Shown here piece by piece: positions 17,627 through 26,104 of a stretch of 64,000 nt of DNA (position 1 is its first letter; every line of letters starts with the position of its first letter). The notes beneath the pieces are model-generated. The model was not told the DNA's origin, made no database searches, and was given only the letters and a program-made list of their open reading frames with translations. The position numbers were made by a program, and so were the translations under genes. The DNA is from an uncultured Bacteroidales bacterium. Lineage in GTDB: Bacteria > Bacteroidota > Bacteroidia > Bacteroidales > Bacteroidaceae. The stretch lies in contig CADCDP010000020.1 of NCBI GenBank assembly GCA_902800305.1, positions 1-64,000 on the forward strand, written 5' to 3'.

Positions 17627-18502
17627 TCAGTCGATGAATCGTTTGGTCAATCCGCTAAATTCTTCAATGCGTCTGTCGCGAAGGAAAGGCCACCAACGGC
17701 GCACATTCTCGCTTCGTTTCATGTCAATATCGATGACCTCCACCACTTCTTTGTCTTTGGGCGCACAATAAAGAATCTCGCCCTGTGGTCCTGCTACGAA
17801 ACTGCTGCCCCAGAATTGTATGCCATTGGTCTGTCCTGAAGGGTCTGGTTCGTGTCCTGTACGGTTGACAGCGATAACGGGTATGCCATTGGTTACGGCA
17901 TGACCCCGTTGTACAGTCATCCATGCTTCACGCTGGCGTTCTTGTTCTTCAGGCGTGTCGCTGGATTCATAGCCGATAGCGGTGGGATAAATCAGCAAGT
18001 CGGCTCCTTGGAGTGCCATGAGTCTTGCGCCTTCGGGATACCACTGGTCCCAGCATACCTGTACGCCAAGCCGTCCCACACTGGTTTGAATGGGGTGGAA
18101 ACCGAGGTCGCCTGGTGTGAAATAGAACTTTTCATAATAGGCAGGGTCGTCGGGAATGTGCATTTTGCGATAGATGCCAGCGATGCTTCCGTCTTGCTCA
18201 AAGACTACTGCTGTGTTGTGGTAAAGTCCAGCTGCCCTGCGTTCGAAAAGAGAGGTGACGATGACGACCCCCAACTCTTGTGCCAACTGTCCGTATCGCT
18301 CAGTTGATGAGCCTGGAATTGTTTCTGCCAAATCAAAATTTTCCGTATTCTCCACTTGACAGAAATACAATGAGTTATGTAGTTCTTGTAAAACTATAAG
18401 TTTAGCACCTTTTTCGGCTGCTTTTCTGATACCTTCTTCCATGTGAAGGACGTTCTTCTCCACACTTTCTTCACATTGATGTTGTATAATTCCAACTTTC
18501 AT
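17627..18502 (-). CDS. aguB: N-carbamoylputrescine amidase
   Basis: This nitrilase-superfamily amidase releases putrescine from N-carbamoylputrescine in the agmatine route of polyamine synthesis. The catalytic triad is visible: Glu in VLQELHNS, Lys in YRKMHIPDDP, Cys in GVQVCWDQWYPE. IPDDPAYYEKFYFTPGDLGF is characteristic of the AguB branch. I place the start at 18502 (MKVGIIQHQC, 291 residues) because the promoter element 18526-18533 lies inside the longer open frame. The usual partner, agmatine deiminase, is not in the window. It is transcribed away from the sensory operon. Confidence 0.9.
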   Translation of the reverse strand: MKVGIIQHQCEESVEKNVLHMEEGIRKAAEKGAKLIVLQELHNSLYFCQVENTENFDLAETIPGSSTERYGQLAQELGVVIVTSLFERRAAGLYHNTAVVFEQDGSIAGIYRKMHIPDDPAYYEKFYFTPGDLGFHPIQTSVGRLGVQVCWDQWYPEGARLMALQGADLLIYPTAIGYESSDTPEEQERQREAWMTVQRGHAVTNGIPVIAVNRTGHEPDPSGQTNGIQFWGSSFVAGPQGEILYCAPKDKEVVEVIDIDMKRSENVRRWWPFLRDRRIEEFSGLTKRFID

Positions 18503-18525
18503 GGTTCTTTTGTGATTTCTTTTTG

Positions 18526-18533
18526 CAAAGGTA
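18526..18533 (-). promoter_or_regulatory. Promoter -7 element for aguB
   Basis: CAAAGGTA reads TACCTTTG on the minus strand, 24 nt upstream of the chosen start. It rules out the longer open frame. Confidence 0.65.
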
Positions 18534-18869
18534 GTAATTATTTTCATCACCATCCAAGTTTTTTGTGAGAAAAAGGTGCTGTGAGTGTGTTTCTATTCCT
18601 CTCACCCCTTTGTCTGCTTTCCGACCCCCTCATTCCCTCCCTTGGCGTTAGCGGCTGATGTCTGAATTCATTGGCGGCTTTTGTAATAGGTAATGAGGGG
18701 CTCAACGGTTCATTGATTCCCTACATAGAGGAACGGTCTTGTCAGAGAGAAGCCTTTTGTTGTACAATGGAAAGGGGAAAAAGCTACAAATAATTTCATT
18801 TTGTTTACTTTTTTATCTTTCGTATGACACTTTTTTAATAAAAACAATTTATTGTCTAACTTTTTTTAG

Positions 18870-18877
18870 TACCTTTG
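18870..18877 (+). promoter_or_regulatory. Promoter -7 element for the NMT1/Cache sensory operon
   Basis: TACCTTTG lies 67 nt before the operon. The 390-nt gap 18554-18943 holds no gene; apart from this element it has only an AT-rich stretch (18780-18865) and a weak 9-bp stem (18626-18634 with 18692-18700). Confidence 0.65.
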
Positions 18878-18943
18878 TGGCGGATATAGGTTATATGTCC
18901 TCATACTAATAAGTAGATATGTGAAGATAAAGGAGAAAATCGC

Positions 18944-19942
18944 ATGAAAAAGGCAGTTTTGTGTAAGTTTTTAGACTTCAAGCGGAAAAAGACTTCTGGC
19001 TTGAAGTTCATGCTTATCTTAATTTGGTTGATGCTTGTGCCGAGTCAGATGGAGGCAGGTGAACCATTTGTGTTCACGACCGTTTGGACAGCACAGGCAG
19101 AGTTTGCTGGCTATTATGTGGCAAAAGAAAAAGGTTTTTACACAGAGGCTGGATTGGACGTGAAAATTCAGCATCCGTCGTTGACCAGTTCGGTGTATCA
19201 CCGCTTGGAAACAGATGAGTGTAATGCTGGAATGTTTGCCTTGATGTCGGCTTTGGATATTATTGGGAACAAGGGTACTCCTTTGGTGAATATCTTTCAG
19301 ACATCCATGAACAGTAGCTATGTCATCGTGTCGCGTTGGGGAAAGAATCCGCTCACACAAAAAGGCATCCGTATGGCGGTCTATAATTCTGAGCCTAACT
19401 ATTTGACTTCTATATTGAACATACGTGAAAAGATGAACTACGACTGGATTCATTTCGCAGGCAACATCAACGTGTTCCTTTCAGGGGCTGTGGATGCTAT
19501 GGTGATAGTGACTTACAACGAATATTATCAGCTATTGCAGGCAGGCTTTAAGATGCCAGAGGAGGGACTTTATCGTTTCTGTGACCATGGATACAATATT
19601 CAAGAGAATGGGGTCTATGTGAAACGTGATTATTATGAGTCTCATCCCCAACAGGTGAAAGCTTTTGCCGCCGCCAGCCGCAAAGGGTGGGAGTGGGCTG
19701 CCGAGCATCCTGAAGAAGCTTTGGACATTGTGATGAAGTATGTGAAGGCCAATAACACGCCTACGAACCGCGTGATGCAGAAGTTGCAACTGCAAGAGAT
19801 TTTACGTTTGCAGCAAGATAAAGAATCGGGCAAACGTGAGTTTCGAGTGCGTCCCGATATGGTGAAAAAGGCCAGCCGACTGATGATGGAGTGTGGAATG
19901 TTGAAAAGAGAAGTAACCTATAATGAATTGATGGGAAAATGA
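18944..19942 (+). CDS. NMT1/THI5-like periplasmic binding protein, sensory operon
   Basis: The 332-residue protein begins with a basic stretch and a hydrophobic signal segment (FMLILIWLMLVPSQMEAG) and folds as a type 2 periplasmic binding protein: FTTVWTAQAEFAGYYVAKEKGFY is the classic NMT1 entrance. GLDVKIQHP and the long helical C-terminus also fit. Such proteins usually deliver thiamine precursors, sulfonates or similar ligands to ABC importers, but no permease or ATPase is here. Instead its stop codon overlaps the start of a Cache-domain sensor by 4 nt, followed by a second overlap to a histidine kinase. I infer a ligand-recognition subunit for those sensors. The ligand is unknown. Confidence 0.85.
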   Translation: MKKAVLCKFLDFKRKKTSGLKFMLILIWLMLVPSQMEAGEPFVFTTVWTAQAEFAGYYVAKEKGFYTEAGLDVKIQHPSLTSSVYHRLETDECNAGMFALMSALDIIGNKGTPLVNIFQTSMNSSYVIVSRWGKNPLTQKGIRMAVYNSEPNYLTSILNIREKMNYDWIHFAGNINVFLSGAVDAMVIVTYNEYYQLLQAGFKMPEEGLYRFCDHGYNIQENGVYVKRDYYESHPQQVKAFAAASRKGWEWAAEHPEEALDIVMKYVKANNTPTNRVMQKLQLQEILRLQQDKESGKREFRVRPDMVKKASRLMMECGMLKREVTYNELMGK

Positions 19943-21423
19943 TAACGAATTATATACGGCAATCTTTAACAGCGCGACTCAGTATTTGGGTCTTAGCCTG
20001 TGTGGTGATGCTTTTTATAACAGCTCTTGGCATCCTGTTCTATTATTCACGTGAAGCCGTGAAGGATGAAGCGGTGGAAAAAGCTACCCAAACATTGGAA
20101 GGAACGATGTTGCATGTGGAAAACACATTGCATGAGGTGGAAGTGGCTGCCAATAATATGAAGTGGTTGGTGGAACAACACATTGACACTCCTGATTCCA
20201 TGTTTACCTTCAGTCGCAAAATTCTGGAGACAAACCCTAATCTTAATGGCTGTTCCATCGCTTTCGAACCTTATTATTATCCAGAGAAAGGACGTTATTT
20301 CTCGGCTTATTCATATAAAGGCGATTCCATTGAGACAGAGCAAGAGGGAAATGAACTTTACGAATATCATTGCATGGATTGGTATCTGATTCCCAAATTA
20401 CTCGACAAACCTTATTGGGTGGAACCGTTTCAGGAGTATGATACGGGTGGCATTCAAATCACGGAAGTGATTACGTCATTCTGTCAGCCCATCCACGATT
20501 CTGACAATAAGGTGGTCGGTGTCTTGTCTGTCGATCTCTCACTTCAATGGTTTTCTAATACAATCAGTGAAACGAAACCGTTCCCTAACTCCTACAGCAT
20601 TTTGTTGGGAAAGGGTGGAGCTTTTCTGGTGCATCCCGATTCTACAAAACTTTTTTATGAAACTATTTTCACTCCGACATTGCTGAAGCCTGACACCTTG
20701 CTGACTTCATTGGGCGAGGCTATGTTGGCGGGTGAAAGTGGATATAAGGTGTTCCATCGACAAGGCCAAGAAGACCAATATGTTTTCTATAAGCCTTTCG
20801 CTCATACGGATTGGAGTGTTGCCATTGTGTGTTCCGAAAGTGACATCTTCGAACCCTATAACAGTTTGCAGCGCTATTTGATGGCCATCACTATTATTGG
20901 TTTGTTCTTACTGCTTTTCTTCTGTATTTTTGTCATTCGTCGTAGCTTACGCCCGTTAAAGATGTTGGCAAATTCTGCTCAACATATTTCGAATGGAGAA
21001 TTTGAAGAGATAGTTCCAGAAAGTCATCGATACGATGAGATAGGGCATTTGCAGCGTAGTTTCGCCGTGATGCGGAGGTCGTTGGCTGAGTATATCGGAA
21101 GAATGCGTCATTCCACAGAAACGCTGACACAACGTAATCGCGAACTGATGACGGCCAACGAATTGGCAAAGGAGGCTGATCGTGTCAAGACGGCATTCAT
21201 TAACAACATGACAGACCAGATGGCACAGCCTGTCAGCATTATTGCCAGTGAGAGCGACATGATTCGGGAAGGACACCAGCATTTCTCGGACGAGGAGATG
21301 AAGGAGCATGTTGACAAGATGTTGGAAAATACCGAAATTGTTACTATTTTGTTGAATCAGTTATTGGATGCTTCGCAAAACGGAGCACCGACATTGTCTA
21401 ACGAAGAAACACCTGCACCATGA
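19939..21423 (+). CDS. Cache-HAMP sensor with degenerate, kinase-dead DHp domain
   Basis: The 494-residue membrane protein has TM1 (about 14-34), a double-Cache periplasmic domain (about 40-300; SIAFEPYYYPEKGRYFSAYSY, VVGVLSVDLSLQWF, GGAFLVHPDS), TM2 (about 316-334), a HAMP domain (PLKMLANSAQHISNGEFEE) and a coiled linker. Where its neighbour has THQVRTPLN, this protein has TDQMAQPVS, so the phospho-accepting histidine is aspartate. It ends about 60 residues later with no ATP-binding domain. It therefore cannot autophosphorylate or be phosphorylated at the usual site. It starts inside the stop codon of the NMT1 gene and ends inside the start of the active kinase (ATGA overlaps). It probably forms heteromers with that kinase; this is inference. 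Confidence 0.88.
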   Translation: MITNYIRQSLTARLSIWVLACVVMLFITALGILFYYSREAVKDEAVEKATQTLEGTMLHVENTLHEVEVAANNMKWLVEQHIDTPDSMFTFSRKILETNPNLNGCSIAFEPYYYPEKGRYFSAYSYKGDSIETEQEGNELYEYHCMDWYLIPKLLDKPYWVEPFQEYDTGGIQITEVITSFCQPIHDSDNKVVGVLSVDLSLQWFSNTISETKPFPNSYSILLGKGGAFLVHPDSTKLFYETIFTPTLLKPDTLLTSLGEAMLAGESGYKVFHRQGQEDQYVFYKPFAHTDWSVAIVCSESDIFEPYNSLQRYLMAITIIGLFLLLFFCIFVIRRSLRPLKMLANSAQHISNGEFEEIVPESHRYDEIGHLQRSFAVMRRSLAEYIGRMRHSTETLTQRNRELMTANELAKEADRVKTAFINNMTDQMAQPVSIIASESDMIREGHQHFSDEEMKEHVDKMLENTEIVTILLNQLLDASQNGAPTLSNEETPAP

Positions 21424-23339
21424 AAAATCCTATTTCCCTAATACGGCATTCCCTTTCCTTGAGGTTGTCCCTCATGGTTTTGTCCTTTGCTGTGCTTATT
21501 TTTGTTGTTTCACTTGGGTTTCTATACATACGGACTCGAAACTTCATACGGCAGGATGCCATGGAACGAGCCACAAAAGTGCTAAATAACACAGCACTTC
21601 GAGTGGATGAGATTCTGGATGAAGTAGAAATTGCCACCAACAATACAGAATGGTTGGTACGCACCCATCTTAACCCAGACTCTGTAGAGGTATTCTCGCG
21701 CCGTGTTCTTTTGCAGAACCCCAATATTTATGGTTGTTCCATTGCTTTCGAACCTTATTATTTCCCCGAAAAAGGGCAATATTACTCCATTTATTCTGGA
21801 AAAGAGAATGGAAAAATAGAGACAGAGCAAGAAGGTAATGATGACTATCGTTATTTTGGCATGGATTGGTACAAAATCCCGATGGAACGCAAAGGAGCAA
21901 GTTGGGTTGATCCATTCTATGACTACTATCTTGACACGGTCTATGTGACGGAGATGATAACTTCTTATAGCAAGCCTTTCACAGATAAGTCTGGACGTTA
22001 CATTGGCGTCATTTCTACAGACTTGTCATTGAAATGGCTCTCGCAGACCATCTCGGCAGAGAAGCCTTCGCCGCGTTCTTACTGTATTATGCTGGGTAAA
22101 GATGGAAATTATTTTGTCCATCCTGATACAACGAAATTGGTCTATCAAGGTATTTTCACGGGAGCAGACCCAATAAAAGATGCAGAACTTATTTGGCTGG
22201 GGCGTGATATGGTGGCTGGACGAGAAGGTACGAAGCAAGTCCATATTGATGGAGAGAATTGCTATGTCTTCTATTGTCAGTTGCCACGTACAGGGTGGAG
22301 TCTTGCTGTTGTCTATCCTGAAAGTGAGATATTCAGGGGGTACAACCACCTATTTTACATCGTTCTTGCCATTATCGTCATAGGTTTGATATTGATGCTT
22401 TTCCTCTGTAGGCATATTGTCAACAAAGCTCTGATTCCTGTTAACCAGCTTGCCCAGCAGGCACACCATATTTCAGCAGGAAACTTTGACAAGCGAATGC
22501 CAAAGAGTCAGCGTATAGATGCTGTCGGGCAGTTGCAAAACAGTTTTGGAGAGATGCAGCAGTCCATCGTGAAATATGTAACTGACATTCAACGTACAAA
22601 TGACGAAATAGAGCAACGGAATGAAGAGTTGGTAAAGGCAAATGAACTTGCGCATGAGGCTGACTTGAAGAAGACCGCATTCATGCAAGACATTACGCAT
22701 CAGGTGCGTACACCACTTAACATTATCACAGGATTTGCTCAAGTGTTGCGGGAAGGTGCTCAGTTTGTCTCTGAAGAGGAAATGGCGATGATTATTGATG
22801 CCATGCAGGAAAATTCCAAGAACATTACGGGCATTATCAGTATGTTGATGGCGGCTTCCTATCTCGAAACGCATACCAGCCTCGATTTGGCCGACGAAGT
22901 TCTGTGTAACGATATGTGTCGGAAGGTGGCAAATGGTCTCAAACTGAAATCGCCCGACATGGTGAAACTCGATGTGCAGACTTCCTTGCCCGATGCGTTC
23001 TGTATTCGGACGAACCGTGAGTTCCTACAGAAGATTTTGCAGGAGTTGATGGACAATGCTAATAAGTTCACCCGTCAGGGACAGATTACGATTGGATGCG
23101 AGTCGAATGGCAATGGTACTGTGAACTTCATTGTGACAGATACGGGCATTGGCATCGCAGAGGAAGACCACCAGCTGATTTTCGCCCAGTTCACGAAACT
23201 GGATGATTTCACGGAAGGCATAGGCTTGGGGCTTACTCTTTGCAAGCGTGTTGCTCTTCTGCTGGGTGGCGACCTCAATATTGATGCTGACTATACCCAA
23301 GGTGCTCGCTTCATCCTTACGTTGCCAATCGGGAATTAG
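21420..23339 (+). CDS. Cache-HAMP sensor histidine kinase
   Basis: The 639-residue kinase is a paralogue of the preceding gene: TM1 (about 16-36), double Cache domain (SIAFEPYYFPEKGQYYSIYS, YIGVISTDLSLKWLS), TM2 (about 311-330), HAMP (PVNQLAQQAHHISAGNFDKR), then an intact HisKA box with the histidine in DITHQVRTPLN (about 425). The ATPase domain follows: N box ELMDNANKF, G1 DTGIGIAE, F box FAQFTKLDDF and G2 GIGLGLTLC. No receiver domain is fused and no response regulator lies nearby, so the cognate regulator must be elsewhere. It is the last gene of the three-gene operon and is followed by a strong terminator. Confidence 0.93.
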   Translation: MKNPISLIRHSLSLRLSLMVLSFAVLIFVVSLGFLYIRTRNFIRQDAMERATKVLNNTALRVDEILDEVEIATNNTEWLVRTHLNPDSVEVFSRRVLLQNPNIYGCSIAFEPYYFPEKGQYYSIYSGKENGKIETEQEGNDDYRYFGMDWYKIPMERKGASWVDPFYDYYLDTVYVTEMITSYSKPFTDKSGRYIGVISTDLSLKWLSQTISAEKPSPRSYCIMLGKDGNYFVHPDTTKLVYQGIFTGADPIKDAELIWLGRDMVAGREGTKQVHIDGENCYVFYCQLPRTGWSLAVVYPESEIFRGYNHLFYIVLAIIVIGLILMLFLCRHIVNKALIPVNQLAQQAHHISAGNFDKRMPKSQRIDAVGQLQNSFGEMQQSIVKYVTDIQRTNDEIEQRNEELVKANELAHEADLKKTAFMQDITHQVRTPLNIITGFAQVLREGAQFVSEEEMAMIIDAMQENSKNITGIISMLMAASYLETHTSLDLADEVLCNDMCRKVANGLKLKSPDMVKLDVQTSLPDAFCIRTNREFLQKILQELMDNANKFTRQGQITIGCESNGNGTVNFIVTDTGIGIAEEDHQLIFAQFTKLDDFTEGIGLGLTLCKRVALLLGGDLNIDADYTQGARFILTLPIGN

Positions 23340-23366
23340 AAACGAAAGGAATCTTTTTGGACAAAG

Positions 23367-23403
23367 AAAAACGAGACTCAAAGTTTACGAGTCTCGTTTT
23401 TTT
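23367..23403 (+). terminator. Terminator of the sensory operon
   Basis: AAAACGAGACTC pairs with GAGTCTCGTTTT around a 9-nt loop and runs into T7. Confidence 0.9.
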
Positions 23404-23469
23404 ATAAGAATGTTAAGAGTTTTTCGCAAAAAGTTTTATTGACAAGACCTTTATGCCATTGAAAATTCG

Positions 23470-23477
23470 TAACTTTG
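23470..23477 (+). promoter_or_regulatory. Promoter -7 element for the aminotransferase
   Basis: TAACTTTG lies 36 nt before the ATG at 23514. Its position argues against a start at 23475. Confidence 0.65.
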
Positions 23478-23513
23478 CACCACTTTTGCAAAAGAATTAT
23501 ACATTATTTAAAT

Positions 23514-24716
23514 ATGCCGAAAATTTCTATTCGAGGAACGGAGATGCCGAGTTCTCCTATCCGCAAATTGGCTCCTTTGGCTGATGCCGCCAAGAAGCGC
23601 GGTGTGAAAGTCTATCACTTGAACATTGGACAGCCTGACCTGCCAACCCCGCAAGTTGCCATCGATGCTATCAAGAATATCGACCGCAAGATTTTGGAGT
23701 ACAGTCCTTCACAGGGCTATCGCAGCTATCGCGAGAAACTGGTCAACTACTATGCGAAGTATGACATTAACTTAACGGCAGACGATATTATCATCACCAG
23801 TGGTGGTTCAGAGGCGGTGCTTTTCTCTTTCTTGGCTTGTCTGAATCCAGGTGACGAAATTATCGTGCCAGAACCTGCCTACGCCAACTACATGGCTTTC
23901 GCTATTTCGGCAGGTGCCGTGATTCGCACGATTGCCACGACCATCGATGAAGGTTTCTCGCTTCCGAAAGTGGAGAAGTTCGAGGAACTCATCAATGAGC
24001 GCACACGTGCCATCCTTATCTGCAATCCTAATAACCCGACTGGTTATCTTTATACGCGCCGCGAAATGAACCAGATTCGCGACCTCGTGAAGAAGTACGA
24101 CCTTTATCTCTTCTCCGACGAAGTCTATCGTGAGTTCATTTACACGGGTTCTCCCTACATTTCGGCTTGCCATCTGGAGGGTATCGAAGAGAATGTGGTG
24201 CTGATAGATTCTGTATCAAAGCGTTACAGCGAATGTGGAATCCGTATTGGTGCGCTTATCACGAAGAACGAGGAGATTCGCAAGGCTGTGATGAAGTTCT
24301 GTCAGGCGCGTCTTTCTCCACCGCTTATCGGTCAGATTGCTGCTGAGGCAAGCTTGGATGCGCCGGAGGAGTACAGTCGTGATGTCTATGATGAATATGT
24401 GGAGCGCCGTAAGTGCCTTATCGATGGATTGAACCGTATTCCAGGTGTCTATTCGCCCATTCCGATGGGTGCATTCTACACCGTGGCTAAACTTCCAGTT
24501 GACGATTGCGAGAAGTTCTGTGCGTGGTGTCTGTCTGATTTCCAGTACGAAGGGGAAACCGTGATGATGGCTCCTGCTTCGGGTTTCTACACGACGCCAG
24601 GTGCTGGTAAAAACGAGGTGCGTATTGCATACGTATTGAAGAAAGAAGACCTTGTTCGTGCGCTCTTCGTGTTACGTAAGGCATTGGAGGCGTATCCAGG
24701 TCGAGTGAAGGATTGA
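23514..24716 (+). CDS. Class I PLP-dependent aminotransferase (aspartate aminotransferase-like)
   Basis: The 400-residue cytoplasmic enzyme starts at MPKISIRGTEMPSSPIRKL; the open frame extends 13 codons upstream into the promoter and was trimmed. Fold-type I landmarks are present: LNIGQPDLPTP near residue 36, ITSGGSEAV near 95, the substrate-carboxylate region CNPNNPTG near 165, the cofactor Asp/Tyr region FSDEVYREF near 195, and the PLP lysine in DSVSKRYSECGIRIG near 230. It belongs to the aspartate/aromatic aminotransferase group; the exact substrate cannot be fixed from sequence. An 8-bp tandem repeat overlaps its stop codon and runs up to the start of the permease gene. Confidence 0.88.
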   Translation: MPKISIRGTEMPSSPIRKLAPLADAAKKRGVKVYHLNIGQPDLPTPQVAIDAIKNIDRKILEYSPSQGYRSYREKLVNYYAKYDINLTADDIIITSGGSEAVLFSFLACLNPGDEIIVPEPAYANYMAFAISAGAVIRTIATTIDEGFSLPKVEKFEELINERTRAILICNPNNPTGYLYTRREMNQIRDLVKKYDLYLFSDEVYREFIYTGSPYISACHLEGIEENVVLIDSVSKRYSECGIRIGALITKNEEIRKAVMKFCQARLSPPLIGQIAAEASLDAPEEYSRDVYDEYVERRKCLIDGLNRIPGVYSPIPMGAFYTVAKLPVDDCEKFCAWCLSDFQYEGETVMMAPASGFYTTPGAGKNEVRIAYVLKKEDLVRALFVLRKALEAYPGRVKD

Positions 24717-24742
24717 AGGATTGAAAAATTGAAGGATTGAAG
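24707..24742. repeat. Tandem array of 8-bp unit GAAGGATT
   Basis: Four and a half copies (one varied to GAAAAATT) span the aminotransferase stop codon and end one base before the GTG start of the next gene. Confidence 0.8.
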
Positions 24743-24743
24743 T

Positions 24744-25991
24744 GTGAGCTTCGAACTTTTTATAGCAAAACGAATTTATGCTGACAAGGCAGAGGACGGG
24801 GAACGGTTTTCTCGTCCTGCTATTCGTATTGCGATGCTTGGGGTCGCCATAGGTGTGGCAGTCATGCTGATTAGCCTTGCTGTCGTATTGGGCTTCAAGC
24901 ATGAAGTGAGTTCGAAGGTGATAGGCTTTGGCAGCCACATTCAAGTGTTAAGCCTCACACAGAATCAGAACTACGAGATGCTGCCTGTGCTGACCAACGA
25001 CACCCTTGTCCGAAAGGTAAAGAAGGTGCATGGCATCGACCACATCCAGCGTTTTGCCACCAAACTCGGCATCCTCAAGACCGACGAAAACTTTCGGGGA
25101 TTGACTTTCAAAGGGGTGGGTGAGGACTACGACCTTTCTTTCTTCCGCAGTTGCTTGGTGGATGGTGAAATACCCAAATTCTCATCCCAAAAAGCTTCCA
25201 ATGAGATACTGCTCTCGCAGAAGGTGGCTGCCGACCTTGGCGTGAAGACGGGTGACAAAATCTTTGCTTACTTCATGGGGGAAGAATCCATGCGTGCTCG
25301 TCGCTTCAAGATTGCAGGAGTCTTTGCCACCAACATGAACGACTACGACAAGAACTTTGTCATTACCGACATCTATACGGTGCGCAAGCTCAATGGTTGG
25401 GATGAAGAAATGTCGTCGGGGCTGGAAGTGACTGTCAAGGATTTCGACCAGTTGGAAATGCTTGTGTCCAAGCTCCAGTTCATCCATTTAGGAGTAGATA
25501 GAAACGGAGTGACATACGGAGTGTTCAGCATCAAAGACATCGCCGCCCATACTTTTGCATGGTTGGCGGTGCTCGACATGAACGTGGTGATGATTCTCAT
25601 CTTGATGATACTCGTCAGTGCCTTTACGGTGGTCAGTGGATTGCTCATCATCATGCTTGAACGCATCAGCATGATTGGCACGTTGAAAGTCTTAGGTGCC
25701 ACCAATGTTGCTGTGAGAAAAATCTTCATACATTTCAGCATCATGCTGGTGGGTAAAGGACTTCTGTGGGGCAATGCGGTGGGATTGCTTATCTGTTGGG
25801 TGCAACAGCAGTTCCGTTTGATTTCGCTCGACGCTTCGGTCTATTACATCGACTCTGTGCCTATTCGCTTCGACTGGTTGCTCATTTTGGGCATCAATGT
25901 CGCCACCTTCCTCATCTCCACATTGGTCATTTGGGGGAGTTCCCACCTTATTAGCATAGGCAAGCCCTCTGAAACGATGAGGTATGAATAA
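24744..25991 (+). CDS. FtsX/LolC-type ABC transporter permease
   Basis: The 415-residue protein has four membrane segments in the FtsX/MacB pattern: one near residues 28-50 (MLGVAIGVAVMLISLAVVLG), a large periplasmic domain (about 55-270), then three near 275-300, 315-345 and 375-400. The start codon is GTG (24744). It is chosen because MSFELFIAKRIY is the conserved N-terminus of Bacteroidota members and no in-frame ATG precedes it. The family includes LolC/LolE lipoprotein-release subunits; the ATPase partner is not adjacent, so the substrate is open. It is followed by an A/C-rich tandem repeat and then valS. Confidence 0.85.
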   Translation: MSFELFIAKRIYADKAEDGERFSRPAIRIAMLGVAIGVAVMLISLAVVLGFKHEVSSKVIGFGSHIQVLSLTQNQNYEMLPVLTNDTLVRKVKKVHGIDHIQRFATKLGILKTDENFRGLTFKGVGEDYDLSFFRSCLVDGEIPKFSSQKASNEILLSQKVAADLGVKTGDKIFAYFMGEESMRARRFKIAGVFATNMNDYDKNFVITDIYTVRKLNGWDEEMSSGLEVTVKDFDQLEMLVSKLQFIHLGVDRNGVTYGVFSIKDIAAHTFAWLAVLDMNVVMILILMILVSAFTVVSGLLIIMLERISMIGTLKVLGATNVAVRKIFIHFSIMLVGKGLLWGNAVGLLICWVQQQFRLISLDASVYYIDSVPIRFDWLLILGINVATFLISTLVIWGSSHLISIGKPSETMRYE

Positions 25992-26041
25992 GATGGAAAT
26001 GTGGCTTTATATACAATCCTAAGAAGTCCTATAAAAACCAC

Positions 26042-26089
26042 TAAACAACCAAACCACTAAACAACTAAACAACAAAACAACTAAACAAC
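26042..26089. repeat. Tandem array of 8-bp unit TAAACAAC
   Basis: Six units, four exact, end 15 nt before valS. The permease-valS gap contains nothing else except ATATATAT just before the start. Confidence 0.8.
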
Positions 26090-26104
26090 ACACATATATA
26101 TATT

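Noticed and set aside
18626..18700. Stem CCCCTCATT/AATGAGGGG in the aguB-NMT1 gap as a riboswitch or sRNA
   Set aside because: It is a single 9-bp helix over 57 nt without an adjacent promoter or T run; too little to support a feature.
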